From Paracoccaceae bacterium (GTDB lineage Bacteria > Pseudomonadota > Alphaproteobacteria > Rhodobacterales > Rhodobacteraceae), in assembly GCA_024742835.1 (NCBI GenBank), contig JANSXS010000016.1, forward strand, positions 1 to 63,931: a stretch of 63,931 bases of DNA. Direction: 5' to 3'. The position numbers and the translations under genes were made by a program. The first letter of the stretch is position 1; each line of letters opens with the position of its first letter. The notes below the pieces were generated by a model. It did no database searches, was not told the origin of the DNA, and was given only the letters and a program-made list of their open reading frames with translations. Below, in pieces: positions 38,321 to 47,859 of this stretch.

Positions 38321-39005
38321 GCGCGTAAAGCGCCAGCACCGCCGCGCCCGCGGCGGCCAGCCCCAGCACCGGCCAGTTGACAGGCCCGGTATTGGCCACG
38401 ATCACGCCGACCAGTGCCCACACGACCGCACCGGAATATTCCGGCGTGTCGGGCCGGGCCGTCTGCACAACCAGCGCAATACCAAGCGCCAGCACGATCA
38501 TCGCCATGGCGACGACCTGTTCGCCCAGAATTCCGTGCCCGCCCAGCATCAGGCCAAGCGCCACGCAAGAGGCTGCCGTCAGCCACCCGGCATAAAGCGC
38601 GATGGGTGTGCGCAGCCAGACCCGGTCTTGTGGTCCCGCCCGCAGCAGGGCAACTAGCGCCGTGATCAGCATGATCCAGATCATCACCGTGGCCCAGAAC
38701 GGGCTGAATTGTGCCACCGGAATCCATGCCGCGCCCACGATCAGGCTACAGATCAGCGGCCAGCGCGCCTTGTCCCAACCGGAATCCGTGTCACGTTTCA
38801 GCAGCCCGAACGCGGCCCCCGCGATCAGCCAAAGGTAAATCAGCCCCCAGATCGAAAAGGCATAGCCCGCAGGCTGCACCGGTACATCGACCTGCGGGAT
38901 GGGAAACTGGTCGGGCCGAAACCCGTTGAATCCGCTGCTCGTCAGCGGTGACAGCGCGAAGGCCAGCGTGGCCGTGGCGACAAAGATCGCTTTCAGTCGT
39001 TCCAT
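38292..39005 (-). CDS. TspO/MBR-related membrane protein
   Basis: This hydrophobic 237-residue protein has seven or so membrane helices, and an N-terminal half with [16 protein letters not shown] and several Trp residues, like the tryptophan-rich sensory family. TspO members bind porphyrins and other ligands and are linked to photosynthesis-gene control in Rhodobacter. The longer length and extra helices put it in a related branch rather than classical TspO (about 160 residues). Confidence 0.65.
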   Translation of the reverse strand: MERLKAIFVATATLAFALSPLTSSGFNGFRPDQFPIPQVDVPVQPAGYAFSIWGLIYLWLIAGAAFGLLKRDTDSGWDKARWPLICSLIVGAAWIPVAQFSPFWATVMIWIMLITALVALLRAGPQDRVWLRTPIALYAGWLTAASCVALGLMLGGHGILGEQVVAMAMIVLALGIALVVQTARPDTPEYSGAVVWALVGVIVANTGPVNWPVLGLAAAGAAVLALYALSGRPARPT

Positions 39006-39041
39006 GGTGAACCAGATGGGGCAGGCGGGGCCGCGATCAAG

Positions 39042-40334
39042 TCAGCCAAGGCTGCCATCCGCCATCAGCCGCGTCTTGCCGCGCAGATAGGGGTGCAGCG
39101 CCTCGGGCAGATCGACCGACCCGTCCTGTTGCTGACCATTTTCCAGCACCGCGATCAGACAGCGCCCCACGGCAAGGCCGGAGCCATTGAGCGTGTGCAG
39201 GAATTGCGGCTTGCCGCCCTCGCGCGGCTTGAAGCGGGCATTCATGCGCCGGGCCTGAAAATCGCCACAGACCGAGACGGAACTGATTTCGCGGTACATG
39301 TTCTGACCGGGCAACCAGACCTCGATATCGTGGGTCTTTTGCGCGCCGAATCCCATGTCGCCTGTGCAAAGCACAATGGTGCGGTAAGGCAGGCCGAGAC
39401 GGTCAAGGATGCCTTCGGCGCATTTCGTCATCCGGTCATGTTCGGCCATGGAATGATCGGGATGGGTCATGCTGACCATCTCGACCTTTTCGAACTGGTG
39501 CTGGCGCAGCATGCCAGCGGTGTCCTTGCCCGCGCTGCCCGCCTCGGACCGAAAACATTGCGTATGCGCCACGTAACGGTGGGGCAGGCTGGCCTCGTCC
39601 ACGGTTTCGCCATTCACGATATTGGTCAGCGTCACTTCGGCTGTGGGCACCAGCCACCAGTCATCCGTGGTGCGATAGCTGTCCTCGCCGAATTTCGGCA
39701 ATTGCCCGGTGCCATACATCATCTCCGGGCGCACCAGCACGGGTGTCCAAGTTTCCGACAGGCCGTTTTCCTCGACATGGGTGTCGATCATGAATTGCGC
39801 CAGTGCCCGGTGAATGCGGGCCACGCCGCCCGACAGCACCACGAAACGCGAGCCGGACAGCTTTGCGGCCAGCTCGAAATTCATGCCCGGTTTGACGCCC
39901 GCCAAGTCGTAATGCTCTTGCGGCGTGAAATCGAAGACGCGCAGGGTGCCGTTGCGGTAAAGCTCGATATTGTCGTCCTCGTCCGCGCCGTCGGGCACAT
40001 CCGCATGGGGCAGGTTGGGCAGGCTCATCAGCAGGTCGGTCAGCTTCTGGTCAAGCTGCTTGGCCTCGGCCTGCATCTGCGCCACCTGCGCCTTTTTCTC
40101 GGCGACCAGTGCGCGCAGCCGCTCGAATTCGGCGTCGTCACCCTTGGCCTTGGCGGCGCCAACGGCCTTGCTGGCCTTGTTCTGGTCGGCTTGCGCGGTT
40201 TCGGCGGCCAGGATCTTGGCGCGGCGTTCCTCGTCCAGCGCAAGGATCTCGCCCGAGGCACCGGCCCCCCCGCGACGGGCCATGGCGGCGTCAAAGGCGT
40301 CGGGGTTTTCGCGGATGGCGCGGATGTCATGCAT
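39042..40334 (-). CDS. serS: seryl-tRNA synthetase
   Basis: The 430 residues show the N-terminal coiled-coil arm (about residues 30-100, rich in Lys/Glu/Ala, [15 protein letters not shown]) that binds tRNA-Ser, and a class II catalytic domain with [26 protein letters not shown] and [13 protein letters not shown]. Length is normal. It is transcribed leftward from a shared intergenic region with yajC. Confidence 0.97.
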   Translation of the reverse strand: MHDIRAIRENPDAFDAAMARRGGAGASGEILALDEERRAKILAAETAQADQNKASKAVGAAKAKGDDAEFERLRALVAEKKAQVAQMQAEAKQLDQKLTDLLMSLPNLPHADVPDGADEDDNIELYRNGTLRVFDFTPQEHYDLAGVKPGMNFELAAKLSGSRFVVLSGGVARIHRALAQFMIDTHVEENGLSETWTPVLVRPEMMYGTGQLPKFGEDSYRTTDDWWLVPTAEVTLTNIVNGETVDEASLPHRYVAHTQCFRSEAGSAGKDTAGMLRQHQFEKVEMVSMTHPDHSMAEHDRMTKCAEGILDRLGLPYRTIVLCTGDMGFGAQKTHDIEVWLPGQNMYREISSVSVCGDFQARRMNARFKPREGGKPQFLHTLNGSGLAVGRCLIAVLENGQQQDGSVDLPEALHPYLRGKTRLMADGSLG

Positions 40335-40603
40335 CGGGTCTGTCCTTGGTTGTCTGAGTCTGTTGCTGTGGCATCTTTATCAACGATCCGCAAACGGGTG
40401 CCAGCCCTGTTGCAGCGGGCGGCCAATTGCCCGTGTTGCCTGTGTCAAATCGGTGCAGGGCCGCAGCATGGCGTATAGGGGCGCTGTGTGCGGGTATCAC
40501 GGGTGCTTTCGCGCCTTGCAAAACCCGGACCCGAACCTTAGGTTCCGGCCAACTTGCGGCCTTCTCTCACAAGGCGCGCCTCACGCACAAGGACTGTCAT
40601 CGT

Positions 40604-40882
40604 ATGGAAGCTTTCGTTCAATTCGTACCGCTCATCCTGATCTTTGCGATCATGTGGTTTCTTTTGATCCGGCCCCAGCAGAAAAAGCTGAAAGAGCATC
40701 AGGCCATGGTCACAGCCCTTCGCAAGGGTGATCAGATTGTCACGCAGGGCGGGCTGATCGGCAAGGTTGTCCGCGTCAAGGGTGATGACGAGGTCGAGGT
40801 CGAATTGTCCGAAGGCGTGCGCGTGCGTGTGGTCAAGCAGACCGTGGCACAGGTTCTGTCCAAGACCGAACCTGCCTCCTAA
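40604..40882 (+). CDS. yajC: Sec translocon accessory protein YajC
   Basis: The 92-residue protein has one N-terminal membrane helix (AFVQFVPLILIFAIMWFLLI) followed by RPQQKKLKEHQAMV and a small beta domain. It acts with SecDF at the translocon. ATG 40604 is chosen over the long upstream frame for its fit to the family and the AAGGA site. It is 62 bp before secDF and probably co-transcribed. Confidence 0.95.
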   Translation: MEAFVQFVPLILIFAIMWFLLIRPQQKKLKEHQAMVTALRKGDQIVTQGGLIGKVVRVKGDDEVEVELSEGVRVRVVKQTVAQVLSKTEPAS

Positions 40883-40944
40883 GCCATGCGCAGCCGCTCT
40901 CACGCGCTCGGTGGGATTGGGTTATTTATTGAAAAGGCACGGTA

Positions 40945-43581
40945 ATGTTGCAGATCGACCTCTGGAAGCGGATCGTCATTTGGGGGCTGGTCGCGCTTGG
41001 CCTCATGCTGGCCGTGCCCAATGTATTCTACGAGCGCGTCGAGACGCATAACGATGCCGCGGCCGCCGTCGAGGCAGGCACAGCCAACGAGGCAGAGATG
41101 GCCGAGGCGCTTGGCGCTTGGCCTGAATGGATGCCTTCGGGACTGGTCAATCTGGGGCTTGATCTGCGCGGCGGCGCGCATCTTCTGGCCGAGGTCCAGG
41201 TCGAAGATGTGTACCAATCGCGGATCGAGGCGATGTGGCCTGAAATCCGCGACCTTCTGCGCGAGGAGCGTGACCGCGTGGGGCCGATCCGGCTTCAGCC
41301 GACCGCCGCGCCGGAGCTGCGCATCCGGCTGGTGGAAAACCCTGCCGAGGTATCCTACGCAGCATCGCTGGTACGCGGGCTGGCCCGCCCCGTCGCCAGC
41401 ATGACCGGCGCAACATCCAGCGATATCGACGTGACTACCAATGGTGACACGATCGTTGTCGCGTTAAGCGACGCGGAGAAACTTGCCAGCGACGAACAGA
41501 CGGTTCGCACCGCCCGCGAGATCATCGCGCGCCGCATCGACGAGATGGGCACCCGCGAGCCGACGATCCAGCGCCAGGGCACTGACCGTATCCTGATCCA
41601 GGTGCCCGGCGTGGGCAGCGCGGCGGAACTCAAGGAAATCATCGGCACCACCGCGCAGCTGACCTTTCAGCCGGTGGTGACGCGCACCACGGATGCCAGC
41701 GAAGATCCCGGCGCGGGCAATGAAATCCTGCCTTCCATGGATCAGGAGGGAACGTATTACATCATCGAACGCGCGCCTGTTGTCTCGGGCGAGGAACTGG
41801 TCGATGCGCAGCCCGATTTCGACCAGAACGGGCGGCCCGCAGTCTCGTTCCGCTTCAACCCCGGTGGCGGGCGCAAATTCGGGGATTACACGGCCGAAAA
41901 CATCGGCAACCCCTTTGCAATCGTGCTGGATAACGAGGTGATCAGCGCCCCTGTCATCCAAAGCCATATTCCCGGCGGCACCGGCATCATCACCGGCAAT
42001 TTCAGCGTCGAGGAAAGCACGAATCTTGCCGTCCTGTTGCGCGCGGGCGCGCTGCCGGCAGAGCTTGAATTCGTTGAGGAGCGCACGATCGGCCCGGAAC
42101 TGGGCGCGGACAGCATCGCGGCGGGGCAGATCGCTTGTATCGTCGCCTTCGTGCTGGTGCTGGCCTTCATGTGGGCCAGCTATGGCACGTTCGGGCTGTT
42201 TGCCAATATTGCCCTGATTGTGAATGTGGGGCTGATCTTCGGCCTGCTCAGCATGATCGGCGCGACACTGACCTTGCCGGGCATCGCCGGGATCGTGCTG
42301 ACCATCGGCATGGCGGTGGACGCCAACGTGCTGGTGTTCGAGCGGATCCGCGAGGAAATGAAGACCGCCAAAGGCCCGTCCCGCGCCATCGAGCTTGGCT
42401 ATGAAAAGGCGCTCAGCGCCATTACGGACGCTAATATCACCACCTTCATCACGGCGTTGATCCTTTACACGATGGGGTCCGGGCCGGTGCGCGGCTTTGC
42501 CATTACGCTTGGCCTTGGCATCATCACCTCTGTCTTCACGGCGATCTTCGTCACCCGCCTGATCGTCATCATGTGGTATGACCGCAAACGCCCGAAAAAG
42601 GTGCTTCAGGGCCGCACGCTTCGCCTTGTGCCGCAGAACACAAGCTGGGATTTCTTCAAGCGGTGGCGGTTCTCTCTGGGGTTGTCGGGTGTGCTGATCC
42701 TTGTGGCGGCCGTGTCGTTCATGTTGCAGGGGCTGAATTACGGGATTGATTTCAAGGGCGGCACGACCGTACGCACCCAAAGCGCGCAGCAGGTTGATGT
42801 CGCCGTATATCGTGATGCGATCACGCCGCTTGGACTGGGTGATATCAGCATAACCGAGGTGTTCGACCCGACCTTTGGCGAAGATGAAAACGTCGCGATG
42901 ATCCGTATCCAGGCCCAGGAAGGCGAAGAGGCCGTGTCGAGCGAGGTCATCCAGAACGTGGAAGCCGCGCTGCAACAGGCCGTGCCCGACATCAGCTTTA
43001 CAGCGGTGGAAAGCGTTGGGCCAAAAGTCTCCGGCGAGTTGATCCAGACCGCCATCATCGCGGTGATTCTGGCCATCGGGGCGGTGCTGATCTACATCTG
43101 GCTCCGGTTTGAATGGCAATTCGCGGTGGGGGCCGTTCTGGCGCTGGTACATGATGTGGTGCTGACCATCGGGATATTCTCGGAATTGCAGATCCAGTTC
43201 GATCTGGCGATCATCGCGGCGCTTCTGACGATCGTGGGATATTCGCTGAACGATACCGTGGTGGTCTTTGACCGGGTGCGGGAGAACCTGCGAAAATACA
43301 AGAAAAAGCCACTGGCCGAGGTGCTGAACATCTCGATCAACGAAACCCTGAGCCGCACGGTCATGACCTCTGTCACCACGCTTTTGGCGCTTGGCGCGCT
43401 CTATGTTCTTGGTGGTGATGTGATCCGGGGCTTTGTCTTTGCGATGATCTGGGGTGTGATCATCGGGACGTATTCCTCGGTTTTCGTGGCCAGCACGGTG
43501 TTGTTGTGGCTGGGCGTCAAACGCGACTGGACAAAGACCGATGGCAATGCCGGTACGCAATTTGCCAATGTCGACGCCTGA
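40945..43581 (+). CDS. secDF: fused SecD-SecF protein translocase
   Basis: The 878-residue protein is one fused polypeptide. The SecD half (residues 1-550) has the P1 periplasmic domain (LGLDLRGGAHLL) and EMKTAKGPSRAIELGYEKA. The SecF half starts near 570 (NYGIDFKGGTTVRTQ) and ends with NDTVVVFDRVRENLRKY. It uses the proton gradient to complete export. The fusion is common in some bacteria; E. coli has two genes. Confidence 0.96.
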   Translation: MLQIDLWKRIVIWGLVALGLMLAVPNVFYERVETHNDAAAAVEAGTANEAEMAEALGAWPEWMPSGLVNLGLDLRGGAHLLAEVQVEDVYQSRIEAMWPEIRDLLREERDRVGPIRLQPTAAPELRIRLVENPAEVSYAASLVRGLARPVASMTGATSSDIDVTTNGDTIVVALSDAEKLASDEQTVRTAREIIARRIDEMGTREPTIQRQGTDRILIQVPGVGSAAELKEIIGTTAQLTFQPVVTRTTDASEDPGAGNEILPSMDQEGTYYIIERAPVVSGEELVDAQPDFDQNGRPAVSFRFNPGGGRKFGDYTAENIGNPFAIVLDNEVISAPVIQSHIPGGTGIITGNFSVEESTNLAVLLRAGALPAELEFVEERTIGPELGADSIAAGQIACIVAFVLVLAFMWASYGTFGLFANIALIVNVGLIFGLLSMIGATLTLPGIAGIVLTIGMAVDANVLVFERIREEMKTAKGPSRAIELGYEKALSAITDANITTFITALILYTMGSGPVRGFAITLGLGIITSVFTAIFVTRLIVIMWYDRKRPKKVLQGRTLRLVPQNTSWDFFKRWRFSLGLSGVLILVAAVSFMLQGLNYGIDFKGGTTVRTQSAQQVDVAVYRDAITPLGLGDISITEVFDPTFGEDENVAMIRIQAQEGEEAVSSEVIQNVEAALQQAVPDISFTAVESVGPKVSGELIQTAIIAVILAIGAVLIYIWLRFEWQFAVGAVLALVHDVVLTIGIFSELQIQFDLAIIAALLTIVGYSLNDTVVVFDRVRENLRKYKKKPLAEVLNISINETLSRTVMTSVTTLLALGALYVLGGDVIRGFVFAMIWGVIIGTYSSVFVASTVLLWLGVKRDWTKTDGNAGTQFANVDA

Positions 43582-43608
43582 GCGCGACCATCTGCGAAGG
43601 AGGACGAT

Positions 43609-43962
43609 ATGCGGCTCAACGAAATGGTCTTTACCGATGTCCAGCCCATCGACGGCTACGGGCCGGGTTTTTTCCGGATCGGGAGCGAGGCTATAGACGC
43701 GCCGATATGCGTCAGCCCCAAGGGCGTGCAGGCCTGGGGCGGCTATGAAGACACCGCCACGCTGTTGGCGCTCAAGGACGAGATCGACGTGCTGTTCATC
43801 GGCACCGGCGCCGAGACGGCCCATGTGCCCAAGGCGTTCCGTACCACCCTCGAAGATACCGGCATCGGCGTGGAGGCAATGAATTCGCCCGCCGCCGCGC
43901 GCACCTATAACGTGCTGATTTCCGAAGGCCGCCGCGTGGCAGCCGCCCTTCTGGGAGTGTAA
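43609..43962 (+). CDS. Mth938-like domain protein (DUF498)
   Basis: The 117 residues contain FVDVQ-type start (MVFTDVQPIDGYGPGFFRIGSE), SPKGVQAWGGYE and VLFIGTGAETAHVP, typical of the DUF498 fold. The family appears next to secDF or ccm in alphaproteobacteria; in eukaryotes the homologue NDUFAF3 helps assemble complex I. Its role here is unproven. It is 27 bp after secDF and just before ccmA. Confidence 0.88.
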   Translation: MRLNEMVFTDVQPIDGYGPGFFRIGSEAIDAPICVSPKGVQAWGGYEDTATLLALKDEIDVLFIGTGAETAHVPKAFRTTLEDTGIGVEAMNSPAAARTYNVLISEGRRVAAALLGV

Positions 43963-43992
43963 TGGCCCGATGTTGACCGAAAGCTTGCCGTG

Positions 43993-44607
43993 ATGCTGCA
44001 AGCCCAAGATCTAAGCGTGACGCGCGGCGGTGTGCGTGTGCTCGACGGGCTGAGCTTTGCGCTTGGCCCGGGCGAGGCGCTGGTGCTGCGCGGCCCGAAC
44101 GGGGTGGGCAAGACCACGCTTTTGCGCACGCTGGCCGGATTGCAGCCGCCGTTGTCCGGGCAGGTCCACAGCGCGCCGGAAACGCTGGTTTACGCAGGCC
44201 ATGCCGACGGGATCAAGGCGATGCTCAGCGTGCGCGAGAACCTTGATTTCTGGGCGCGGGTCTTTGGCACCGAGGATATCTCGGCGGCGCTGGAGGCGTA
44301 TCAGCTTGGCAATCTGGCCGACCGGCCCGCGGGCCTGTTATCGGCCGGGCAGAAACGCCGGTTGGGCCTGTCGCGTCTGCTGGTCACAGGCCGCCCGGTC
44401 TGGGTACTGGACGAGCCGACCGTATCGCTCGACACCAGCGCGGTCGCGATGTTCGCCGCCGTCATTCGTGCCCATCTGGCGCAGGGAGGCGCGGCGTTGA
44501 TGGCGACGCATATTGATCTGGGATTGACCGAGGCGCGCGTGCTTGACCTGACACCCTACAAGGCCAGGGCGCATAGCCTTGACGATTTCGACGAGGCTTT
44601 CCTGTGA
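43993..44607 (+). CDS. ccmA: haem exporter ATPase CcmA
   Basis: The 204-residue ATPase has Walker [10 protein letters not shown], signature [11 protein letters not shown] and Walker [13 protein letters not shown]. With CcmB it energises release of holo-CcmE from CcmCD. A GTG at 43990 adds one residue. The stop overlaps the ccmB start by four bases. Confidence 0.95.
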   Translation: MLQAQDLSVTRGGVRVLDGLSFALGPGEALVLRGPNGVGKTTLLRTLAGLQPPLSGQVHSAPETLVYAGHADGIKAMLSVRENLDFWARVFGTEDISAALEAYQLGNLADRPAGLLSAGQKRRLGLSRLLVTGRPVWVLDEPTVSLDTSAVAMFAAVIRAHLAQGGAALMATHIDLGLTEARVLDLTPYKARAHSLDDFDEAFL

Positions 44608-45260
44608 TCGCGCTGCTGATGCGCGATATCCGGCTGGCCACGCGGGCAGGGGGCGGCTTTGGCCTTGGGCTGGCGTTTTTCCTGATTGTCGTGGTGCTGG
44701 TGCCCTTTGGCGTGGGGCCGCAAACAGAGCTTCTGGCGCGGATCGCCGCAGGTATCCTGTGGATTGGCGCGCTTTTGGCCTGCCTGTTGTCGCTCGACAG
44801 GATCTTTGCGCTGGATTTCGAGGATGGCAGTCTGGATCTGCTGGCCACCGCCCCTGTCCCGATGGAGGCCGTCGCGGCGATCAAGGCGCTGGCGCATTGG
44901 CTGACCACGGGGCTGCCGCTGGTGCTGGCCGCGCCGGTTCTGGGCGTGTTGCTCAGCCTGCCGGTACAGGGCTACATGCCGGTGATCCTGTCGCTTTTGC
45001 TGGGAACACCGGCGCTGTCGATGATCGGGGCGTTTGGAGCGGCGCTGACCGTTGGCCTGCGTCGGGGCGGATTGCTGTTGAGCCTTCTTGTTCTGCCACT
45101 ATACGTGCCCACATTGATCTTCGGGGCCGAGATGGCGCGGCGCGGGGTCGATGGGCTGGATACGACGACACCAATGCTGATGCTGGCGGGAATCACCTGC
45201 GGCACCATCGCGCTTTTGCCTTTTGCCGCGGCTGCGGTACTAAGGGTCAACCTGCGCTGA
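44604..45260 (+). CDS. ccmB: haem exporter permease CcmB
   Basis: The 218-residue protein has six membrane helices and the start [15 protein letters not shown] typical of CcmB. It starts at GTG 44604, overlapping ccmA by four bases. It forms the channel part of the CcmAB transporter. Confidence 0.94.
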   Translation: MIALLMRDIRLATRAGGGFGLGLAFFLIVVVLVPFGVGPQTELLARIAAGILWIGALLACLLSLDRIFALDFEDGSLDLLATAPVPMEAVAAIKALAHWLTTGLPLVLAAPVLGVLLSLPVQGYMPVILSLLLGTPALSMIGAFGAALTVGLRRGGLLLSLLVLPLYVPTLIFGAEMARRGVDGLDTTTPMLMLAGITCGTIALLPFAAAAVLRVNLR

Positions 45261-45279
45261 GAAGACGGGAGGAAAACAC

Positions 45280-46014
45280 GTGAGTTCGATCTGGGTCTAT
45301 GCGAACCCCAAGAAATTCATTGATACGACCGACAGGTTTTTACCCGCGTTGGCCGTGATGTCGGTGTCGTGTCTGGTCGTGGGGCTGGTCTGGGGCTTTT
45401 TCTTTACACCGGATGATTTTCGTCAGGGATCGACCGTCAAGATCATCTACCTGCACGTGCCTGCCGCGCTGATGGCGATCAACGCGTGGCTGATGATGCT
45501 TGTGGCCTCGATCATCTGGATCGTCCGGCGTCACCATGTCAGCGCGCGGGCCGCGCGCGCGGCGGCCCCTGTGGGCGTGGTCATGACGTTGATTGCACTG
45601 GCGACCGGGGCGCTTTGGGGGCAGCCGATGTGGGGCACCTGGTGGGCGTGGGATCCGCGCCTGACCTCGTTCTTGATCCTGTTCCTGTTCTATCTTGGGT
45701 ATATCGCACTGTGGGAGGCGATCGAGGACGCGGATACAGCCGCTGACCTGACGTCAATCCTGTGTCTTGTTGGCTCTGTCTTTGCGCTTCTAAGCCGCTA
45801 TGCGGTGAATTTCTGGAACCAGGGATTGCATCAGGGAGCGTCGCTTAGCCTCGACAAAGAAGAAAACGTGGCGGATGTGTTTTACTTTCCGCTGCTTGTC
45901 TGCATCGCGGGTTTTGTCCTTTTGTTCATCGCGCTGGTCTTTTTGCGGACGCAAACGGAAATCCGCGCGCGGCGGATGCGGGCGCTTATGGCTCGCGACA
46001 GGATGGAGGCATGA
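45280..46014 (+). CDS. ccmC: cytochrome c maturation protein CcmC
   Basis: The 244 residues have six membrane helices and the tryptophan-rich WGTWWAWDPRLTS haem-handling motif in a periplasmic loop. His residues flank it (HVPAALMAINAW before; RYAVNFWNQGLHQG after). CcmC loads haem onto CcmE; no ccmE is visible in this window. GTG 45280 follows GGGAGG. Confidence 0.95.
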   Translation: MSSIWVYANPKKFIDTTDRFLPALAVMSVSCLVVGLVWGFFFTPDDFRQGSTVKIIYLHVPAALMAINAWLMMLVASIIWIVRRHHVSARAARAAAPVGVVMTLIALATGALWGQPMWGTWWAWDPRLTSFLILFLFYLGYIALWEAIEDADTAADLTSILCLVGSVFALLSRYAVNFWNQGLHQGASLSLDKEENVADVFYFPLLVCIAGFVLLFIALVFLRTQTEIRARRMRALMARDRMEA

Positions 46015-46169
46015 TGCCGGATCTTGGAAAATACGCCGAGGCGGTCCTGTCCTCCTACGCAGTATCGCTTGTGTTGCTGATCATCCTTGTCGCGCTAAGC
46101 TGGCGTCGTGCCGTTCGCATCAAAAGCGCCCTGCGGGAAATTGAGGAGAGACAGAAAAAAGATGGCTAA
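46014..46169 (+). CDS. ccmD: cytochrome c maturation protein CcmD (51 aa)
   Basis: The ATG at 46014 shares one base with the ccmC stop TGA (46012-46014); an in-frame ATG at 46011 would add one residue. The protein has a short N-terminus (PDLGKYAEAVLSSY), one membrane helix (AVSLVLLIILVALSW) and a charged tail, matching CcmD. It stabilises the CcmABC-CcmE complex. It overlaps the ccmG start by eight bases. Confidence 0.88.
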   Translation: MPDLGKYAEAVLSSYAVSLVLLIILVALSWRRAVRIKSALREIEERQKKDG

Positions 46170-46698
46170 GATTTCCCCTCTCATGGTCGCGCCGCCGCTG
46201 ATTTTTGTGCTTCTGGCGGGTGTGTTCTACGTCGGGATGCTGCGCGAAAACCCCGATGAGCTGCCCTCGGCGCTGGAAGGACGGCCAGCGCCAGCGGTGC
46301 AGGTGACCCCGCTGGATGGCAAGACACCCTTTGCAGATGCGGCCCTGCGCGAGGGCGGTGTGAAGCTGGTGAACTTCTGGGCCAGCTGGTGCGCGCCCTG
46401 CCGGGTGGAACATCCGCATCTGGAAACGCTGGCAGAAGAAGGCATCGCGATCTACGGCGTTAACTATAAGGATCAGCCGGAAAACGCGTTGAAATTCCTG
46501 GATGAATTGGGCGATCCCTATGCCGCTATCGGCGCTGATGCGCAGGGGCGCATGGCGCTGAACTGGGGGCTGTACGGTGTGCCGGAAACCTATGTGCTGG
46601 ACAGCGACGGCACCATCATCCTGCGTTTTGCGGGGCCGATTACCCAGCGTGTGATGGATGCACAGATCCGCCCCGCGATCGAGGCCGCGGCCAACTGA
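46162..46698 (+). CDS. ccmG: thiol:disulphide interchange protein CcmG/DsbE
   Basis: The 178-residue membrane-anchored thioredoxin-like protein has an N-terminal anchor (MVAPPLIFVLLAGVFYVGML), active site WASWCAPCRVEHP and GVPETYVLDSDG. It reduces the apocytochrome CXXCH cysteines before haem ligation. ATG 46162 lies within the end of ccmD. It closes the ccmABCDG operon. Confidence 0.95.
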   Translation: MAKISPLMVAPPLIFVLLAGVFYVGMLRENPDELPSALEGRPAPAVQVTPLDGKTPFADAALREGGVKLVNFWASWCAPCRVEHPHLETLAEEGIAIYGVNYKDQPENALKFLDELGDPYAAIGADAQGRMALNWGLYGVPETYVLDSDGTIILRFAGPITQRVMDAQIRPAIEAAAN

Positions 46699-46704
46699 CC
46701 CCGT

Positions 46705-47673
46705 CTATTCGTGGCGAGGTGGGTGGGCCAGACAATGTGCGCGCAGCGCCTCGTAATCGGGGGCATGGCGCAGCTCGTCCAGCTTGGCGCGGTGATGGTC
46801 GAATGCCGCTTGACGGAGTGGCATAAGCCGCCCCCCCGATAGCCGGTCAAGATGTTGCATCTCGGACCACAGACTTGATGCGCGCCTTACAAGGCTGTCA
46901 TCCCGTGTGCCGCCGAAATTACGCTTTCCCCAGTATTTCTCTCGCAATGATCTTTGCGTCTGATGCGCGCTGCCGCGCACGGATTTCAGCAAAAAGGTCT
47001 CGATATCCTTGACCGCGTAATGATGCACGGATGCATGGCGCGTCATAAGCGGATCTTTTGAGCGCCAGTTGCGCAGCTCGAAATCGGGATGCACCAGTCC
47101 CGATCCGTTCACGATGCGGATCTGATCGTCAGGCATGGTCGGATTGCGCGGCTGGTGAATGCCGGGTGTTGCAAAGACGGATGGCCGGAAAAGCGATTTC
47201 ATGCCGGTGAAATGCGTCTGATAACGTTCGGGTGCCGTGGTGTCGGTAAAGCGCGCGGTGACAAGGTCGTTGGTCATCACCGGGATCTGTCCGCTGCCGA
47301 ACAGCCGCCAATTGAGCACCAGGTGGTCAAAGCCGGGCAGGACATTCAGCAGATCGGGCAGGGTGCCGTCACCGACACGGATATTGAGAAACTCGTCAAG
47401 ATCCAGAACCATCGCGAAATCGGCCGCCTGAAAGGTCGGCATCCGTGCCGCGCGTTTATAGGCGCGCATCTGGTGGCGGCCCGGCTTGGCGGGGTTGGGA
47501 TAATATTCGACCAACTCCATCTCGGCCAGAATGCTCAGCGTGTCGGCGGTGCCATCGGTGCTGTCATTCTGGAAAAGGATGAAATCGGTGAACCCTGCCA
47601 GCCGGTGATGGGCCACCCATTCAAGGATGTTATGCCCCTCATCCTTGGCTGTCGCGATGAGTACGGTTCGCAC
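46705..47673 (-). CDS. glycosyltransferase family 2-like protein (GT92-like)
   Basis: From GTG 47673 the 322 residues start RTVLIATAKDEGHNILEWVAHH and carry the nucleotide-sugar site DLDEFLNI. The pattern is that of family-2/DUF4422- or GT92-like transferases, common in Roseobacters. No signal or membrane segment, so it is cytoplasmic or peripheral. The frame is open about 170 codons further upstream, but that part has non-coding composition. It is convergent with ccmG, 6 bp apart. Confidence 0.8.
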   Translation of the reverse strand: MRTVLIATAKDEGHNILEWVAHHRLAGFTDFILFQNDSTDGTADTLSILAEMELVEYYPNPAKPGRHQMRAYKRAARMPTFQAADFAMVLDLDEFLNIRVGDGTLPDLLNVLPGFDHLVLNWRLFGSGQIPVMTNDLVTARFTDTTAPERYQTHFTGMKSLFRPSVFATPGIHQPRNPTMPDDQIRIVNGSGLVHPDFELRNWRSKDPLMTRHASVHHYAVKDIETFLLKSVRGSAHQTQRSLREKYWGKRNFGGTRDDSLVRRASSLWSEMQHLDRLSGGRLMPLRQAAFDHHRAKLDELRHAPDYEALRAHCLAHPPRHE

Positions 47674-47820
47674 TGTGTGGCGGCCCCCGGATTTTCTGGT
47701 GTTGGTTGCCGGTCTAGCACATGGCTGCTTGGCTGTCAGGTGACATTCGGGCCGACAGGCGCGGCGGCGCTGCGTTGCTTGCACCTTGGCGGCGGGGTTG
47801 CTATTTGGCACGAAGCGTAA

Positions 47821-47839
47821 CCCGATCAAAATGATCGGG
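47821..47839 (+). promoter_or_regulatory. hairpin in the leader of the FbpC-like gene
   Basis: CCCGATC (47821-47827) pairs perfectly with GATCGGG (47833-47839) over a 5-base loop. It ends 21 bp before the TTG start at 47860 and leaves the AGAGG ribosome site (47845-47849) exposed. It could be an mRNA leader element or an operator for an iron regulator; no consensus box is recognised. Confidence 0.3.
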
Positions 47840-47859
47840 AAGCCAAGAGGCCCGGAATT

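Noticed and set aside
41464..44007. Leftward open frame of 847 codons
   Set aside because: It is antisense to secDF and DUF498, with His/Gln/Arg-rich low-information sequence. No family features.
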